Made by a program: the position numbers and the translations under genes. From Tanypteryx hageni (Eukaryota; Arthropoda; Insecta; Odonata; Petaluridae), in NCBI GenBank assembly GCA_028673005.1, contig CM054114.1:13264516-13328515 (forward strand): DNA of 64,000 bases, in the 5' to 3' direction. Under the pieces are notes generated by a model. It saw only the letters and a program-made list of their open reading frames with translations, was not told the DNA's origin and ran no database searches. Shown here piece by piece: positions 11,805-23,058 of the stretch. Every line of letters starts with the position of its first letter. Position 1 is the stretch's first letter.

Positions 11805-12128
11805 CTCTCCCTCCCTGATGTATCTAGGGGTTTCGCAGGTTTCCCCCTCTTCATTTCGTGGGTGTTTCCTGTATAGGTTTTTACTAGGTTGGTCAAGCCA
11901 TATCCTTCCTAGGTTTCCCCCACAAATACCTTGTCTTTCTTAGAGGTTTTCCTGAATATGAATCTACCTATCTATCTCTCTCTGTCTGTATAAGTATTTT
12001 ATCATCTTAATCGTTTCTGTTGTAATTTAATGTGTTATAATATAATGTAACATATCATTGACGAAGGGCTAATTATAAGAGTGGACGTAATGGTCTAAAT
12101 TTCGCCCGAATAAAGACATTTATCTATC
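11805..12128 (+). mobile_element. retroposon-like 3-prime end, family D (copy 1)
   Basis: Shares with 35255-35545 an ordered series of blocks: ATATCTAGGG/GTATCTAGGG, CGCAGGTTT, TTTTACTAGG, CCTAGGTTT, CCCCACAAA, TTGACGAAGGG, AATTTCGCCC, and AATAAAGAC followed by TATCTATC. Both copies then run into CT-rich sequence. The fixed 3-prime end with AATAAAG and a simple-repeat tail suggests the tail of a non-LTR element or SINE. No coding part is present. Confidence 0.55.
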
Positions 12129-12560
12129 CCTCTTAACACTTATCTCTCCCTCCTCATCCCATTCATCTTCCTATCTCCGATCACCTCTCGCCCCTTCATC
12201 TGACTCACCTCCTCTCACCCAACTCCCTTCCTACATCTTTACCACTTCCTCCTTTCTTCCTCCTCCTCCTCCCTCTAGCTCCTTTTCACGCTCCCTCCCT
12301 CCCACTCCACCTTTTTACGCGCCCCTCTTTAGTCTCCCAGGGGAGCTGCAAGGAAGGGCACGGAGGATCGAAATGAATGCACTGGCGAAACGTAATCCTG
12401 AGGTCGGTGATAAACGTCGACTGCTGAATTCGCAAGCTCTCCCTCTCCTCCCTTCTCTCTCCCCTCACTCCTCTCCCTCCCTACTCCCTCCCTACTCCCT
12501 CCCTCCCTCTCTCTCATCCGTCCTCACTCAACACGCCTTCCCATTTCCCTCTTCCCCTAA
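12129..12560. repeat. CT-rich low-complexity tract
   Basis: Long CTCCCT and CCTTCC strings with a short normal-composition island at about 12350-12440. It follows the family D 3-prime end. No gene. Confidence 0.7.
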
Positions 12561-13959
12561 AATGTTACGGCCGTAAGCGTTTCGACTAAGCAGATACTCC
12601 ATCACATCCGCTCTCCCTCTATCTCTCTCTCCGCTATATCTCTCTCTCTCCTCCAATATATATATTTATATATCTGTCTATCGAGAGAGACTTGTGCAAA
12701 CACTCGCCGAGTGGAATTTTGCTGGATCGCGTTCTGTTTTCCAACGAGAATGTTAATTTAACGCAGCTTATATATCCACAGAACGAATTATATCCATGTT
12801 TGGTTTTACCAATACGTATTCGCGTGAAAATAGTGTGTATTAAGCGATGTGTAAGATCGGGGATGCCAAATTAATTCGTCTATTAGAGTTGTGTGCTTGT
12901 AGGAAATGGATGTTGCGAATCTCTGTGTTATCCTTATCATTTGGGAGTTTAGAACTTAGCAAAAGTCCTTCGTTGACTCTGTTTCCATTAAATGGACTTT
13001 CAAAAAAGTAAGCATAAGATATTTTGGAAGCGATGCATTTCGCGAGTTTCGTGAAAGCCAAATTTGACTAAGTATTGACTGACACAAATCGATTATATTT
13101 GAGTCGTTTAACAATTACTATATGGACAATGAGATATATCTCGCAAAAGAGACCTTAATACAAGGTTTTTCATCATCTGAAAAACATTTTCTTTCATCAG
13201 CGGCATCACACTTTTCAATTTTTTATCCATCTTAATGAGATCAATGGAAACGAAGATTATAAAAATTATCTCTTCGCCATATTTTACGCCTTAGAAAATT
13301 GTTAAGTAGTATATTTCATCCAAATTTTTGGAACATTAGCGAGTAAATATTTTTGAAGTTGGAAAGTATTTTTTGGAAACTTTTTCAAGAATGAAAAGAA
13401 GAAAATGTGACTGAGGATGTAAGGAAGGTATTGGATAGGAAATAAATGCATTACGGTCTTAATAAACAAAACCTGTGGGAAGGGGTGGAATTTCGGATAG
13501 GAGAAAATCATTATTTATGTGCAGGAATAATGTCAGTCACAGCCACATTCCGTCCAATCTAAATGAAAACCTACTGCAAATTCCTGATACATTTGTCTAT
13601 ATATGCTATATGTGCACCAATGTGTGTACGCAAGCACGTCTAGATGTTGCGAATTTGTAAAGTTATTATGGTCTCTTTAATATAATTAATTTAATTTTCC
13701 GCGGGCAATAAATGAGGTATAGTTTAGCATCGAAACTGCTGAACCTCAGTGTTTCATGGAGAGAGGCGGCAGGGTAAGTGTTCCTAGGGTGCTTTTTTAA
13801 GGGGGTGAGGAACACACCATCTCGTGTAGAACACGCGCCAAATTGAGGAGGACACCGGCGTTTACAGTTCTTGGTGGAATCGCCACGTAAACTACGTTAG
13901 GAATGATGCTTCCCTAAGCAGCAATAAACCCGTATGCTTCGCTACATCATTGTAATTTC
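12561..13959. other. AT-rich non-coding DNA
   Basis: A CT/TA microsatellite lies near 12610-12675. The open frames (12692-12874, 12840-13061, 13302-13511, 13475-13660) lack motifs. Nothing else recognised. Confidence 0.4.
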
Positions 13960-14936
13960 AGAGTTCATGATTCGGATTTAGGGGGGGGGGGGGGGGTCGC
14001 ACATGGCGCGCGCCAGGGGCCTCGTGAAGTAAGGGGCCCCGAAAAAATGTTCGTGTATATAATATCAGAAATATTAAATGTCTTAATTTAAAAATCAGTG
14101 GAACCTCTCTGTTTCCATAGAAAAATGGTCGTTAAGAGATGTCACAAAAGAAGATAGCCGTTAGAGGCGGTTTCACTATACAGTAATTCCTTGAATAACG
14201 CGATAGTTACCTTTGTGAAAACTTGCACGCTAAGCAAAAACGCTTTAAGAGGGGACATTTTTCCCATTGGAAAATGGATGGGTTTCGTTTTAGGCTGACA
14301 TTTCACGCATTTATTTTATTTTATTATTTTTATGTACAGTATGTGTTAGCATGCTTTTATGTATGTATTACATAGTATTCAGTATAAGCAACTTTTTGTT
14401 TGCATTGATATCACTTTGCACACGCTTTGCACTCATCATAAGGGATAATAATGTTTTTAATAGAACAAAAATAACTAACCGCACAAAATGACTACGTGTG
14501 TAGCTAGAGTGCGCATTTGTAGCTTTCGTGATTCAATTTTTTTACGCGTGAATCTTATAGTGCGTTCAGCAGGAGGATGATTCAACGCAACTCTCTACCA
14601 AGTTTTAAGGCTTGAAGTTAAAATATTCCCACTGCCATATACTATGCGTGAATAAGCGCATGTGTGCGTGAGTACAGAAATCCCACCATTTAAAATTTTA
14701 CACCAACTGACACCACTCCGCGAAATAGTCCGCCACCCGATTTTTTGCTCGCTATTGCGGGGATGAGCGCTTTATGTGAAAAATTGTCCCTAAAAAATAC
14801 ATCGTGTCGCTGCGAAAACGCGCTATGCGGGGGCACGTATATTTAGATTGCAGGCCCCCGACTGCTTTGCGTCAGCCCCCCCCCCCCCCCCATGTTTAGC
14901 GCCAGGGGCCCCAGGAGGCGTAAATCCGCCACCGCT
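13960..14936. mobile_element. candidate DNA transposon with G16/C16 sub-terminal tracts
   Basis: The left side reads CGGATTTA followed by 16 G (13981-13996); the right side reads 16 C (14876-14891) and, further out, GTAAATCCGCCACCG, the inverse of CGGTGGCGGATTTAC. Both sides carry GCGCCAGGGGCC (about 14009 and 14900). The inverted GGATTTA ends with homopolymer tracts suggest a decayed hAT-like element. I do not see a target duplication, and the two ends are not equally spaced. Confidence 0.4.
14181..14837. mobile_element. candidate nested TA-target element (Tigger/mariner-like)
   Basis: The left end TA-CAGTAATTCCTTGAATAACG and the right end, read inversely, C-GTGCCCCCGCATAGCGCG share a loose CAGTNNTNCC...ATAACGCG pattern, with TA on both outer sides. 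Just upstream, 14096-14180 begins AGTGGAACCTCTC and ends GAGGCGGTTTCACT, which may be another tiny inverted-repeat remnant. Non-coding. Weak call. Confidence 0.3.
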
Positions 14937-16156
14937 CCTCAGGTCCCTTGGCGCATACGCTGCAATTTTTTAGCTGAATTGCTAATTTCGTTTGCTCATT
15001 TTCTTTCTGGATAGAGGAATTAATTGTATCAACTATCGTATAAAAATCCAAAATTATTAATGTGCACCTTGGAATGTATTTGGTATAAATGCAGATAGAT
15101 AAATTAAGATAAATTTCAGTGAGAGACTGGATCGTCGAATGTATCGCAAAATACCTTCGTCTGATGATGAATATCAGATTGTAACAATTTTGACGTTTCA
15201 GAGGAAACAACGATATGCTTATTAGCCGAAAAACATTTTATAAATTGTTAAATAGGCCGAGTCCCTTTTGATGACAGAAGATTTGGAAGAGAAATCTAAA
15301 CGTCCTAGAAGAAAGCCACATCAATATCATCATCATCCACGGTTAATATACTATGTTACTACATATATTTAAACATTTCACTATGGAAGAGAAATTTATG
15401 ACTACAAAAACCTATAACCAACGAACAGAGGAAAACATCTGTCATCTACTTTTAAAAAATATTGTACTGCAATGTAAGTGATGCCATTCCTTTAATTGCC
15501 GATTCTGTTATAAATGGCGTAATAAAAAAATAAATAAGCTCTGTACACTTTCGGTGTCGATATAAATAAACGACATTTTATTCAAACCAATCAATGAGGC
15601 GACAACGCGAGACCAGTAAAGGGCAACTAATTTCTCGTATTATCGGAAAAAGACTGGAAGAGAACTGACGTTCATAGGGATTAAACACTAATTTTAGGTT
15701 AGTTTGGAACGGAATCCATTACTAGTAGCAGTAAAATTATACTAAGCTCTTCCTCCAGCACTAAGGCTTAAGAACTACACTCTTATCTTGATTCGAGAAA
15801 ATTCCATGATGTAAAACTTTGCATTTATTCCCATTTTAATCTAATGTAGTACTACAGTCGAAGATGAGTCTCTTTCACGAGATATTTGCTTTGATATTTG
15901 ATGATCAATGCATGCAAAAATCTCAGATATTAAATTTAGAGAATATGTAATCCACAAATGTCACCGGAACTTAAGCACTTTACACCCCGGACAGGTTCAT
16001 GCTATTATCGATCTTCTTTTGTTCACTCCAAGAAAATTATACTGGAGATTGAATCGGTGTTGGGCACCTGCGGCGCCCTGACTTAACGACTCTCACCCTC
16101 ACCACGCCAGCGGTGACTGGGTGCCCGAAAAGTCACGTATACAGCTTGTCTTTTTG
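14937..16156. other. AT-rich non-coding DNA
   Basis: No gene or repeat family recognised. The minus frame 14896-15210 has no motif. Confidence 0.4.
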
Positions 16157-16164
16157 GGTGTAAG

Positions 16165-16566
16165 TAGGGATACGATATCGAAACGAAAGTATCGATACCG
16201 TAACCATATGATGTATCGAATGAAAAATATCGATACCACAAAAGTATCGGGCCGAAAGTACCGATGTCACTAGAAAATCGAAAGAAGAGAATCAAGTACA
16301 AAAGTACTTGGTATCGAAATGAAATTACCGATGTGAGTAAAGTATCCATACTTTTTTCGTATCTAAGGATATGAAATCGAAACGAAAGTATCGATACCTT
16401 ACTTATATGTTATGTCGAATGAAAAGTATCAATACCACAAAAGTATCGGACCGAAAGTACCGATATCACTAGAAAATCGAAAGAAAAGAATCGAGTACAA
16501 AGGTACTTGGTATCGAAAGGAAATTACCGATATGAGTAAAGTATCGATACTTTTACCGTATCCCTA
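16165..16566. mobile_element. hAT-type MITE, head-to-tail dimer rich in CGATA motifs
   Basis: Flanked by a perfect 8-bp duplication GGTGTAAG (16157-16164 and 16567-16574). Termini are TAGGGATACG (left) and CGTATCCCTA (right). The 402-bp body consists of two direct copies with a period of about 199 bp (AAACGAAAGTATCGATACC at 16181 and 16380). At the junction near 16360 a degenerate right end (CGTATCTA) meets a degenerate left end (AGGATATG) without a target duplication between them. The sequence is packed with GTATCGATAC, TATCGATA and CGATA words. No transposase coding. Confidence 0.75.
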
Positions 16567-16574
16567 GGTGTAAG

Positions 16575-17335
16575 TATGGATGTAAGCGAGATGTTTGGAA
16601 TATATTTTAATGAAAACTCAGGACAACGATGAAGCCATAAGCTTATACTGCTTACAAAAGTTTCTTTTCACTGTTTATACCGTTCTCGTTTTTATATTGT
16701 TCGACAAAGTTCCATATCGAAGTTAATAAATACTCTTTTAATTATCCTGTTTTCGTTATTACAGAGTTTCACCTCAATTGAACTCTATATACTTATTTAC
16801 CTTCTTAACAATTGCTTCCTTGGAATGAACAAAAGAAGATCAATAATCGCAAGAATCTATCCGAGGGAGTAAAGCGCATAAGTGCCGTGTCACCTTTCTA
16901 TATCTTTTCTTTACCCCAGAATATCACTTTCAATAAGGGCATGACCGGCGCATCAAGTGAAACCATTCGTCCTTTTTTAATGAAAAACGCATCAAAAATA
17001 TGATTACCTTTAACGCAACGCATATTAAAAACTATTTAAATTTTCTATTAATTTATTTTGTTCAATAATCGTATTATGAATAAATACTTGCATCAGAATT
17101 AATTCTAAAAGCGGCGCAGGATGGAGGGGGAGAAATTGCCTATCATGCGAGCGTCTATTTTCTCACACGAATTTCAGATGACAACAACAGTACGGAATGG
17201 AAATATTTACTCTTTAAACTAACAAACGTCCAATATCATAGGAGCTGCTCCCATTTGGACATCCAGGCGACACGTTCCCTTCGAGATTGGTAATCATCGC
17301 CTCGATGACAGTCAACAACGGGAAGCTGCGCTATT
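16575..17335. other. AT-rich non-coding DNA
   Basis: Nothing recognised. The open frame 16812-17003 has no motif. Confidence 0.4.
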
Positions 17336-17480
17336 GCAAATGTCTCCTCCTTCCCATCCCACCGCCCCCTCCTGCTATTCTCTCCCTCCTCTCCCGCTCT
17401 TCTCCCCCTCCTTTCCCCCTCTTCTCCCCCTCCTTTCCCCCTCCTCCCTCCCAGCAACCTCGCATCTCCCCCTCCCATTT
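17336..17480. repeat. CT-rich low-complexity tract
   Basis: CTCCCCCTCCTTTCCCCCTC-type repeats. The open frames over it on both strands are compositional. Confidence 0.7.
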
Positions 17481-20400
17481 CTACCTTACCTCCTGCTTCC
17501 CCGAATATCCCGACTGCGACTCTCAAGTGCTACCATCTCGGGACAAAACGACGCGCTATGGACTCATTCCGATGCGCGATTGGCTCAACCGTGGGAGGTT
17601 GATGGGCGATAACGGCGTAGGCTCCAAAAAAACAAATTGATCCCGCCCTCCAATACTTTCCCTAGACAAAAAACGGCATTCTTTATCTAATGATAAAGAG
17701 GAGTTTTTTTATTGTTTTCAATTCAAAACCAACGTCTTTTGGAAGATATGAATGGTCGAGCGAAGAAGAACGCGACGGAAGAAGAAACGGAATTGGCTGT
17801 CGTTTGGAAGCTCGAGAGCGCGAATAGGCGGAGCGCTTTCAGCCGTTAATGCGTAAACATGAAAAAATTATTCTGCCTCTATTTTATAAATAGGCTGCTG
17901 AGATGATAAATTCTTTCCAAAAATGCGCTGCCTTTTTAGAACGCGATATATATTCATATATGCTCGAAATGGTTCCATCAAACCGCTGGAAGAAAGAAAG
18001 CTTTGCGACGACGCAAAGACCGTATCCCGGCCAACTCCATTCTCGCCAAGACTGATGAATTCAGCGTAATTTGAAATTTCGTGTCTTTTTCTTGAAAAAT
18101 AAATATAAATGTCGGAGCTTCCCATGCCGCGCCTAGTTTGGCGTATTTGCCTCACGTGTCGTACCGAGAAGACTATCCTTGAACTCGGATTCCCTCGTGA
18201 GGAATTTTTTAATGTATGACTAAGAGGCACGTGGAAACGGATGTGGAAACAAAGAGAGGCAAGCTGAGGATTTCAGTTAGAAATATAATGTATTGCCTGA
18301 ATATGATTACGCAGGTGGACTTATAAATTAACCATGTATGCGAGCCACTCTAGTTTTCGATTATCTTCCGTTTATACTTGATTCTTCTAGACTTTACAGC
18401 CAGCCATCTAAAGTCTCTTTGTTTCGTTAAAAAATAAGCTACCGAAATAAACTTATTTTATTACTTCCGCGAATGTTTCGTCTCGACAGGATTACAATCG
18501 AAGTCTCATATTTTATTCTTTACGATTTTCTCTGCATTTTTTATATTTTATACATGTCTACATCATCGTACATAGAATTAAAATCGTTCTCACGATGGGA
18601 TTAAAACCATTTTATGTTAAGTGGTAAGGCTGATATCTCCAAATAGATTAATTTGTTATGTGAATATTAAATTACCGAGAGGGGAAAATAAACATCGTAA
18701 AGATGTGAACCAGCTTCAGATTAAAGCTTTGGAATGCTTCTGGGAAATCTTTAAAATGCACCCTACGCAAGTTAAGGGAATGATTCATAGTCGTCATTAA
18801 TAAACTCTAGAGACAAAGTAGCAGAGAATATTTGAATATATGAGGATTTCTTTAATAATTCCGTGTAAATCTAAATCAAGGAGCAATAATTTATTCACTT
18901 GGAATTGAAAACGGGAAACCCTACAGGCTTGAGAGGAAAGCAACTTTTAAGATATGTTTACTTTGCTATAAAGCCATCGAAAGAAAAATTTCCACTCTCT
19001 GTATAGATCAACAAACTGATGTAAATTTGCAAAAAAGAGACACGATTAAAAGGCAGCTCTTTCTTTAGTTTCCAAGACATTGTTTGATGCTTAAAACATA
19101 TGTCGCCCTTGATGGTTTTAGTTTATACTTCATGGAAAACAAAAATGAAAAGATTTTCTTAGATCTTAGAACTTGGAAATGCTCCTTAATATAGCTATAA
19201 TTGGAACTAAATGTAGCGAGAATCAACGCAATGTTATTTTCGTTTGAGGTAAACGGTATGAAGTTCGAAAAAAGCTGCAAATATGAGGAAAGTAAATCGT
19301 GAAAACGTTTTGAATTTTGTTCAAAGGGAGAAGAAGCTTTGTAACATTGCATTCGCCTTTTTGCAGATCGAGAAAATGAACCTATGAAAGAAATACCTTA
19401 ACGGACACATAAAAATATATGCATATATGTAATATTATATGTACCCGATTTCAAAATGAAATTACAGGATAACCATAGAAGACAGAATTGAATAATAAAG
19501 TAGATTAATCAGGAAAAAATAAAAGAATATTTTACTAAATGAGCACTTTTTTCTTGGGTTCAAAATGTCGCTGATAAATTTACAGCAACAGCTGTAACCA
19601 ATATTAGGCGTGAAACCTTAAGGGCTGTAATCAGCAACGGTTTTTTGTTTGTATTTCTGGCTAATCAACCTCTGGAATTATTATAAATCAGCAACTGTAC
19701 TGCTCCCATTCGCACGTGTGCTGAAAATGATGAAAGACATTTAAAAAATCTGTATTGATGGAAATACATTTGAAAGATCCCTCTATCAATTGGTTTTTGT
19801 TTCACTCTCACATCACAACTCATTTACTTTTTTATTAATTTTGAAGTGGGAAACATTATTTTGGTCCACCTTCTTTAATTAATTTACATTATCATGATAC
19901 AGCACGTGCATTAAGTAAGTTTTTGCCGTTCACATTTTTATACTTAAGAATTGAAGTTACCATTACAATTCCTTAATTCCTAATTCTTCATGACTCAAAT
20001 TTTCGCAAGAGCGAGGCCCAAAAAAGGATATTTTTCGTGTAAATAAGTTTTAGGAAAAATAATTACAGGAACATGAAAAAATAAATAAAGTATAATTCAA
20101 GCCGTGCGTGTGTTTCGTAATCCACGAAAGTGGCTGAACGATAGGCTACGCAAAACACGGAGTAGCTAAGTATCCAAGAGATAACTGTTGGGTGTACAGG
20201 CAACTCCCCAGAGAGATATGTTAATTAAAATCATGGCCAAGATAACGCGGCATTTTAGCTCTGAAAGTTATTTAGGCGTCGTTTTGCCTATACGATACCT
20301 GATAGTTTCCGTTGCTAATTATCACTCTAGCCGCAGAACCATTCACAACTTGCAAGCTCGCGTGAATATGAATGCGATCCACCGTTTGGAAAAAAGGACG

Positions 20401-21635
20401 CCGACCCATAACTAATCTCTTCTTTCCTCAGGTCCACCGTTTTCTAAGTGATAAAATCTCGAATAATTTACCCAAAATTATTTTCATGCATAAAGCTGAA
20501 ACGTTCTGCGTCCGCAAACAGCGGAGCTATTTTCGAAACCAGTCAAAAATCAATCGCCATTTATGAATATGAATTGACTTGAGGTCACAAAATTTACGTT
20601 CCCGCCGCATTTCACCTCGAACTTTTTGATTTATTAATTTCCACTTTAGCGGATGGCCGTTTTATTTCTCTGAATATGCAACGTATTTTTATGCGAGGAT
20701 GGAAAAAACCAGTTTTCCGGAGAGGGAACACTGTTACCAAAGCTCATTTGACGCCAGTGTGGAAGCAATTTAATGACGCCCGAAATCGCGCTAAATAACA
20801 TCACCTCCCGTGAAATTAATGGGCGAGGGGAGGGAGGGAAAAAAGAAAGAAATCTTGATAATTACTTTTCCGAAATTTTGAGTGGAACACAAGGTAAGTC
20901 GAAAGGAGATAGGAAGCAATTAGCCCCGGGAAAAAGAAGCGTGCTGACAATTTTAAACGAATACGTTAAGATCGAACGGATTCGAGAGGATTTCTGCATA
21001 AATGTTTCGAAAAAACAACACTCCTCTTCCACTTATCTAATTTTAATGGCGGCGATTTTTACGTAATTATGGCGAGTGTAATACACGAAACATCATTCGC
21101 TATCTAAATGTAAATTCCATTTTCACAAAATTAAACGAACGAAATAAAAAAATATAATTTTAATATGAATTGAATCTTTCTTTCTGTTCATGGGCAGCGT
21201 TTGAAGAGGGCGTTTAATTTCAGAAACTTAGCTAAGAATTTATAACCACTGCGCGCGTGAAGAATTGTACTGAAATAACGTAAATGTTTGGGGAAAATGA
21301 GAAAGCAGTTTCATTTACTTTTATCTTAGGCCGTCTATTTTAAGCGCCACCTGGTGCCTACCTATGGCGCCTAGCGAGGAGTAGCCAAGTTATTTCATAA
21401 ATTAACACCTTCTGCTCTCTATTTGCGCCGAATATTTTTATTTCTCCCCTTTCTTAAAATACCACCTCAAAAATTCGTCTTTTGCTATATTTTTCCAAAC
21501 TCAAAATGTTAAACTCTCGTCTCAATCCGTAGTTTCCCCATTCCCCGTAATCCTCCGTATCGAGTCCGCGACTGAAAAACTTTGTCTCCGCTTCCTTACG
21601 GATTCCTTTTTTCTTTCCCATTTTTAGCCTACTTT
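17481..21635. other. long AT-rich non-coding interval
   Basis: No gene recognised over about 4 kb. At 19647-19685 there is a short match (TTTCTGGCTAATCAACCTCT) to the left end of the SINE-like repeat at 801-1087. The open frames 17868-18230, 19065-19352 and 20773-21066 show no family motif. Confidence 0.4.
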
Positions 21636-21639
21636 CCAG

Positions 21640-22312
21640 AATGAAAATAGGCTAATAGTTCCGTCGTTGTGTCTGTCGGTCTGTCTGTCTTCCCCAGCTA
21701 TTAAAATTTGAACCAATGGACCGATTTTCGTGGCTCTTGGTGGAAATCTCTTGCTACTGGGGCTGAGCTCCCGACCATAGTTATTATTGCGAAATTTGAA
21801 AATCCCGGGTTCGATTCCAAGAACTATCATTCTCATTTGATTTACTTGAGAAATCTTAAATCAATCATGCAGGGTAATTTTCTCTTGCACATTAAAACAT
21901 GATAGAATTTTAATATCGGATCAATATTTGCAGTATTCTCTAAGGATGCAGATTTCAATTTTTATCGTAGAATCTTTCTTACCGATCGTATTTCTTCGAA
22001 TTTCGCATAAATACTGGCGCTTTTGCAGTTTATATCACTCAATTCGTGAGTGTTACCATAGCAACAACTATTGTTGGACTCGGATTCGGTATATTCTAAT
22101 ACATACACGCGTTATTTCTGCCGCACAAATACGTGTGATCAATTTAGTTTTTCGTTCGAATGTATTTGTAATATTTTATAAAGCTACACAAAAAGCAACA
22201 TATCCGCGGAGATTTTATAGCTATTAAAGTCAATATAAGTATTAAATAAATGATAAAATGGAAAGTAGGCATCATAAGTTCCGTTTGGATCATCTTGTTT
22301 CTTTCCTATTTT
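21640..22312 (+). mobile_element. interspersed repeat family A, uninterrupted copy (A1)
   Basis: Order of blocks: a TTTCCAGAATG-A-ATAGGCT start, a GTCTGTCGGTCTGTCTGTC-type tract, CCGATTTTCGTGG, TTGGTGGAAATCTC, GCTACTGGGGCTGAGCTC, CCCGGGTTCGATTCC, CATGCAGGGTAATTTTCTCT, CAGTTTATATCACTCA, TTGTTGGACTCGGATTCGGT, ATCCGCGGAGATTTTA, and an end with AAGTTCCGTTTGGATCATCT. The central part has a tRNA-like A-box/B-box pair, so it may include a tRNA-derived module. Copies: 36700-37312 plus 38198-38284, and on the minus strand 57287-57895 plus 56354-56418. Class unknown; non-coding. Confidence 0.65.
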
Positions 22313-22955
22313 TTCCGCGCGTTTTAGTTTCGCGCCAGTAAACCGAGAGGAAATTTTCCGCCGAGACTTTCCAGTGGATGACGCACCGTATTCTGTTATT
22401 CGGGTCCCTCGCTGCACCACATTCTTTCTTTCCTCTTGCATGCTTCCTAGTCCCTAGTGTTCTAATCTTCGCCAGATCGAGCGAAAACTTCACGAATTTT
22501 CGTTAAATCCAGTTTTGAAAACGTAAATGTGTTATCTTCTTTTCACCTTTTGTTTGATGATTTGCGAAATTTATTTTTCCTGTATAATTTTTAGAAAACC
22601 ATTAATTTCCCTCGGTCGGATTTTCCTTGTATTGGATTTTCTGCGAGCGGAAAACTAACTCCGTTTCGCACCATGGCTACTCTCTCGGCCAAAGTTGGCA
22701 TCTGAAGAGCTGGTTGCCTACCCACCGATGGGTAAGCGATGTTGCCAAATGCTGTTATGACCATTGGTTTACCCTAACCTGCTGAGTCACCGTTCATTAC
22801 GCGTTCGGAGCTAGCGAAACAGGAGGGCCAAGAGAATGATGACAGCGCACCGTTTCCATGGTAACGGCTCGCTCTTTACGCTCTCATTGGCTAAAACTCT
22901 CCCCCCCCCAGAGGTGGCACTTGACTGCTTCCGAGCAGCCAAGTGCCAACTCTGG
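22313..22955. other. non-coding DNA preceding the LINE
   Basis: Composition shifts to GC-rich after about 22670. GGCCAAAGTTGGCA at 22687-22700 is the near-inverse of TGCCAACTCTGGCC at 27535-27548 on the far side of the LINE, suggesting that the LINE landed in an older inverted-repeat element. The ORF1 frame is open back to an ATG at 22858, but that part may be flanking sequence. Confidence 0.45.
22915..22948. other. perfect nested hairpin at LINE 5-prime junction
   Basis: TGGCACTTG and CAAGTGCCA form a perfect 9-bp outer stem. Inside, CTGCT and AGCAG form a second 5-bp stem around a TCCG loop, with one unpaired base on each side between the stems. It ends inside the 13-bp direct repeat taken as the LINE target duplication. 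Confidence 0.6.
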
Positions 22956-23058
22956 GCTCCCCCCCTCTGGTCGTTCGAAGTTAGCGACCCCCGCCATCAA
23001 TGCCGGAAATTCAGGCCCTGTTCAGGGCCATCAGCCCGCCGTTACTCCGGTCGAGTCT

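Noticed and set aside
16083..16349. 88-residue minus-strand frame starting near a SINE-free region
   Set aside because: It is translated MITE sequence (repeated Tyr-Arg-Tyr and Ile-Asp-Thr words from GTATCGATAC motifs).
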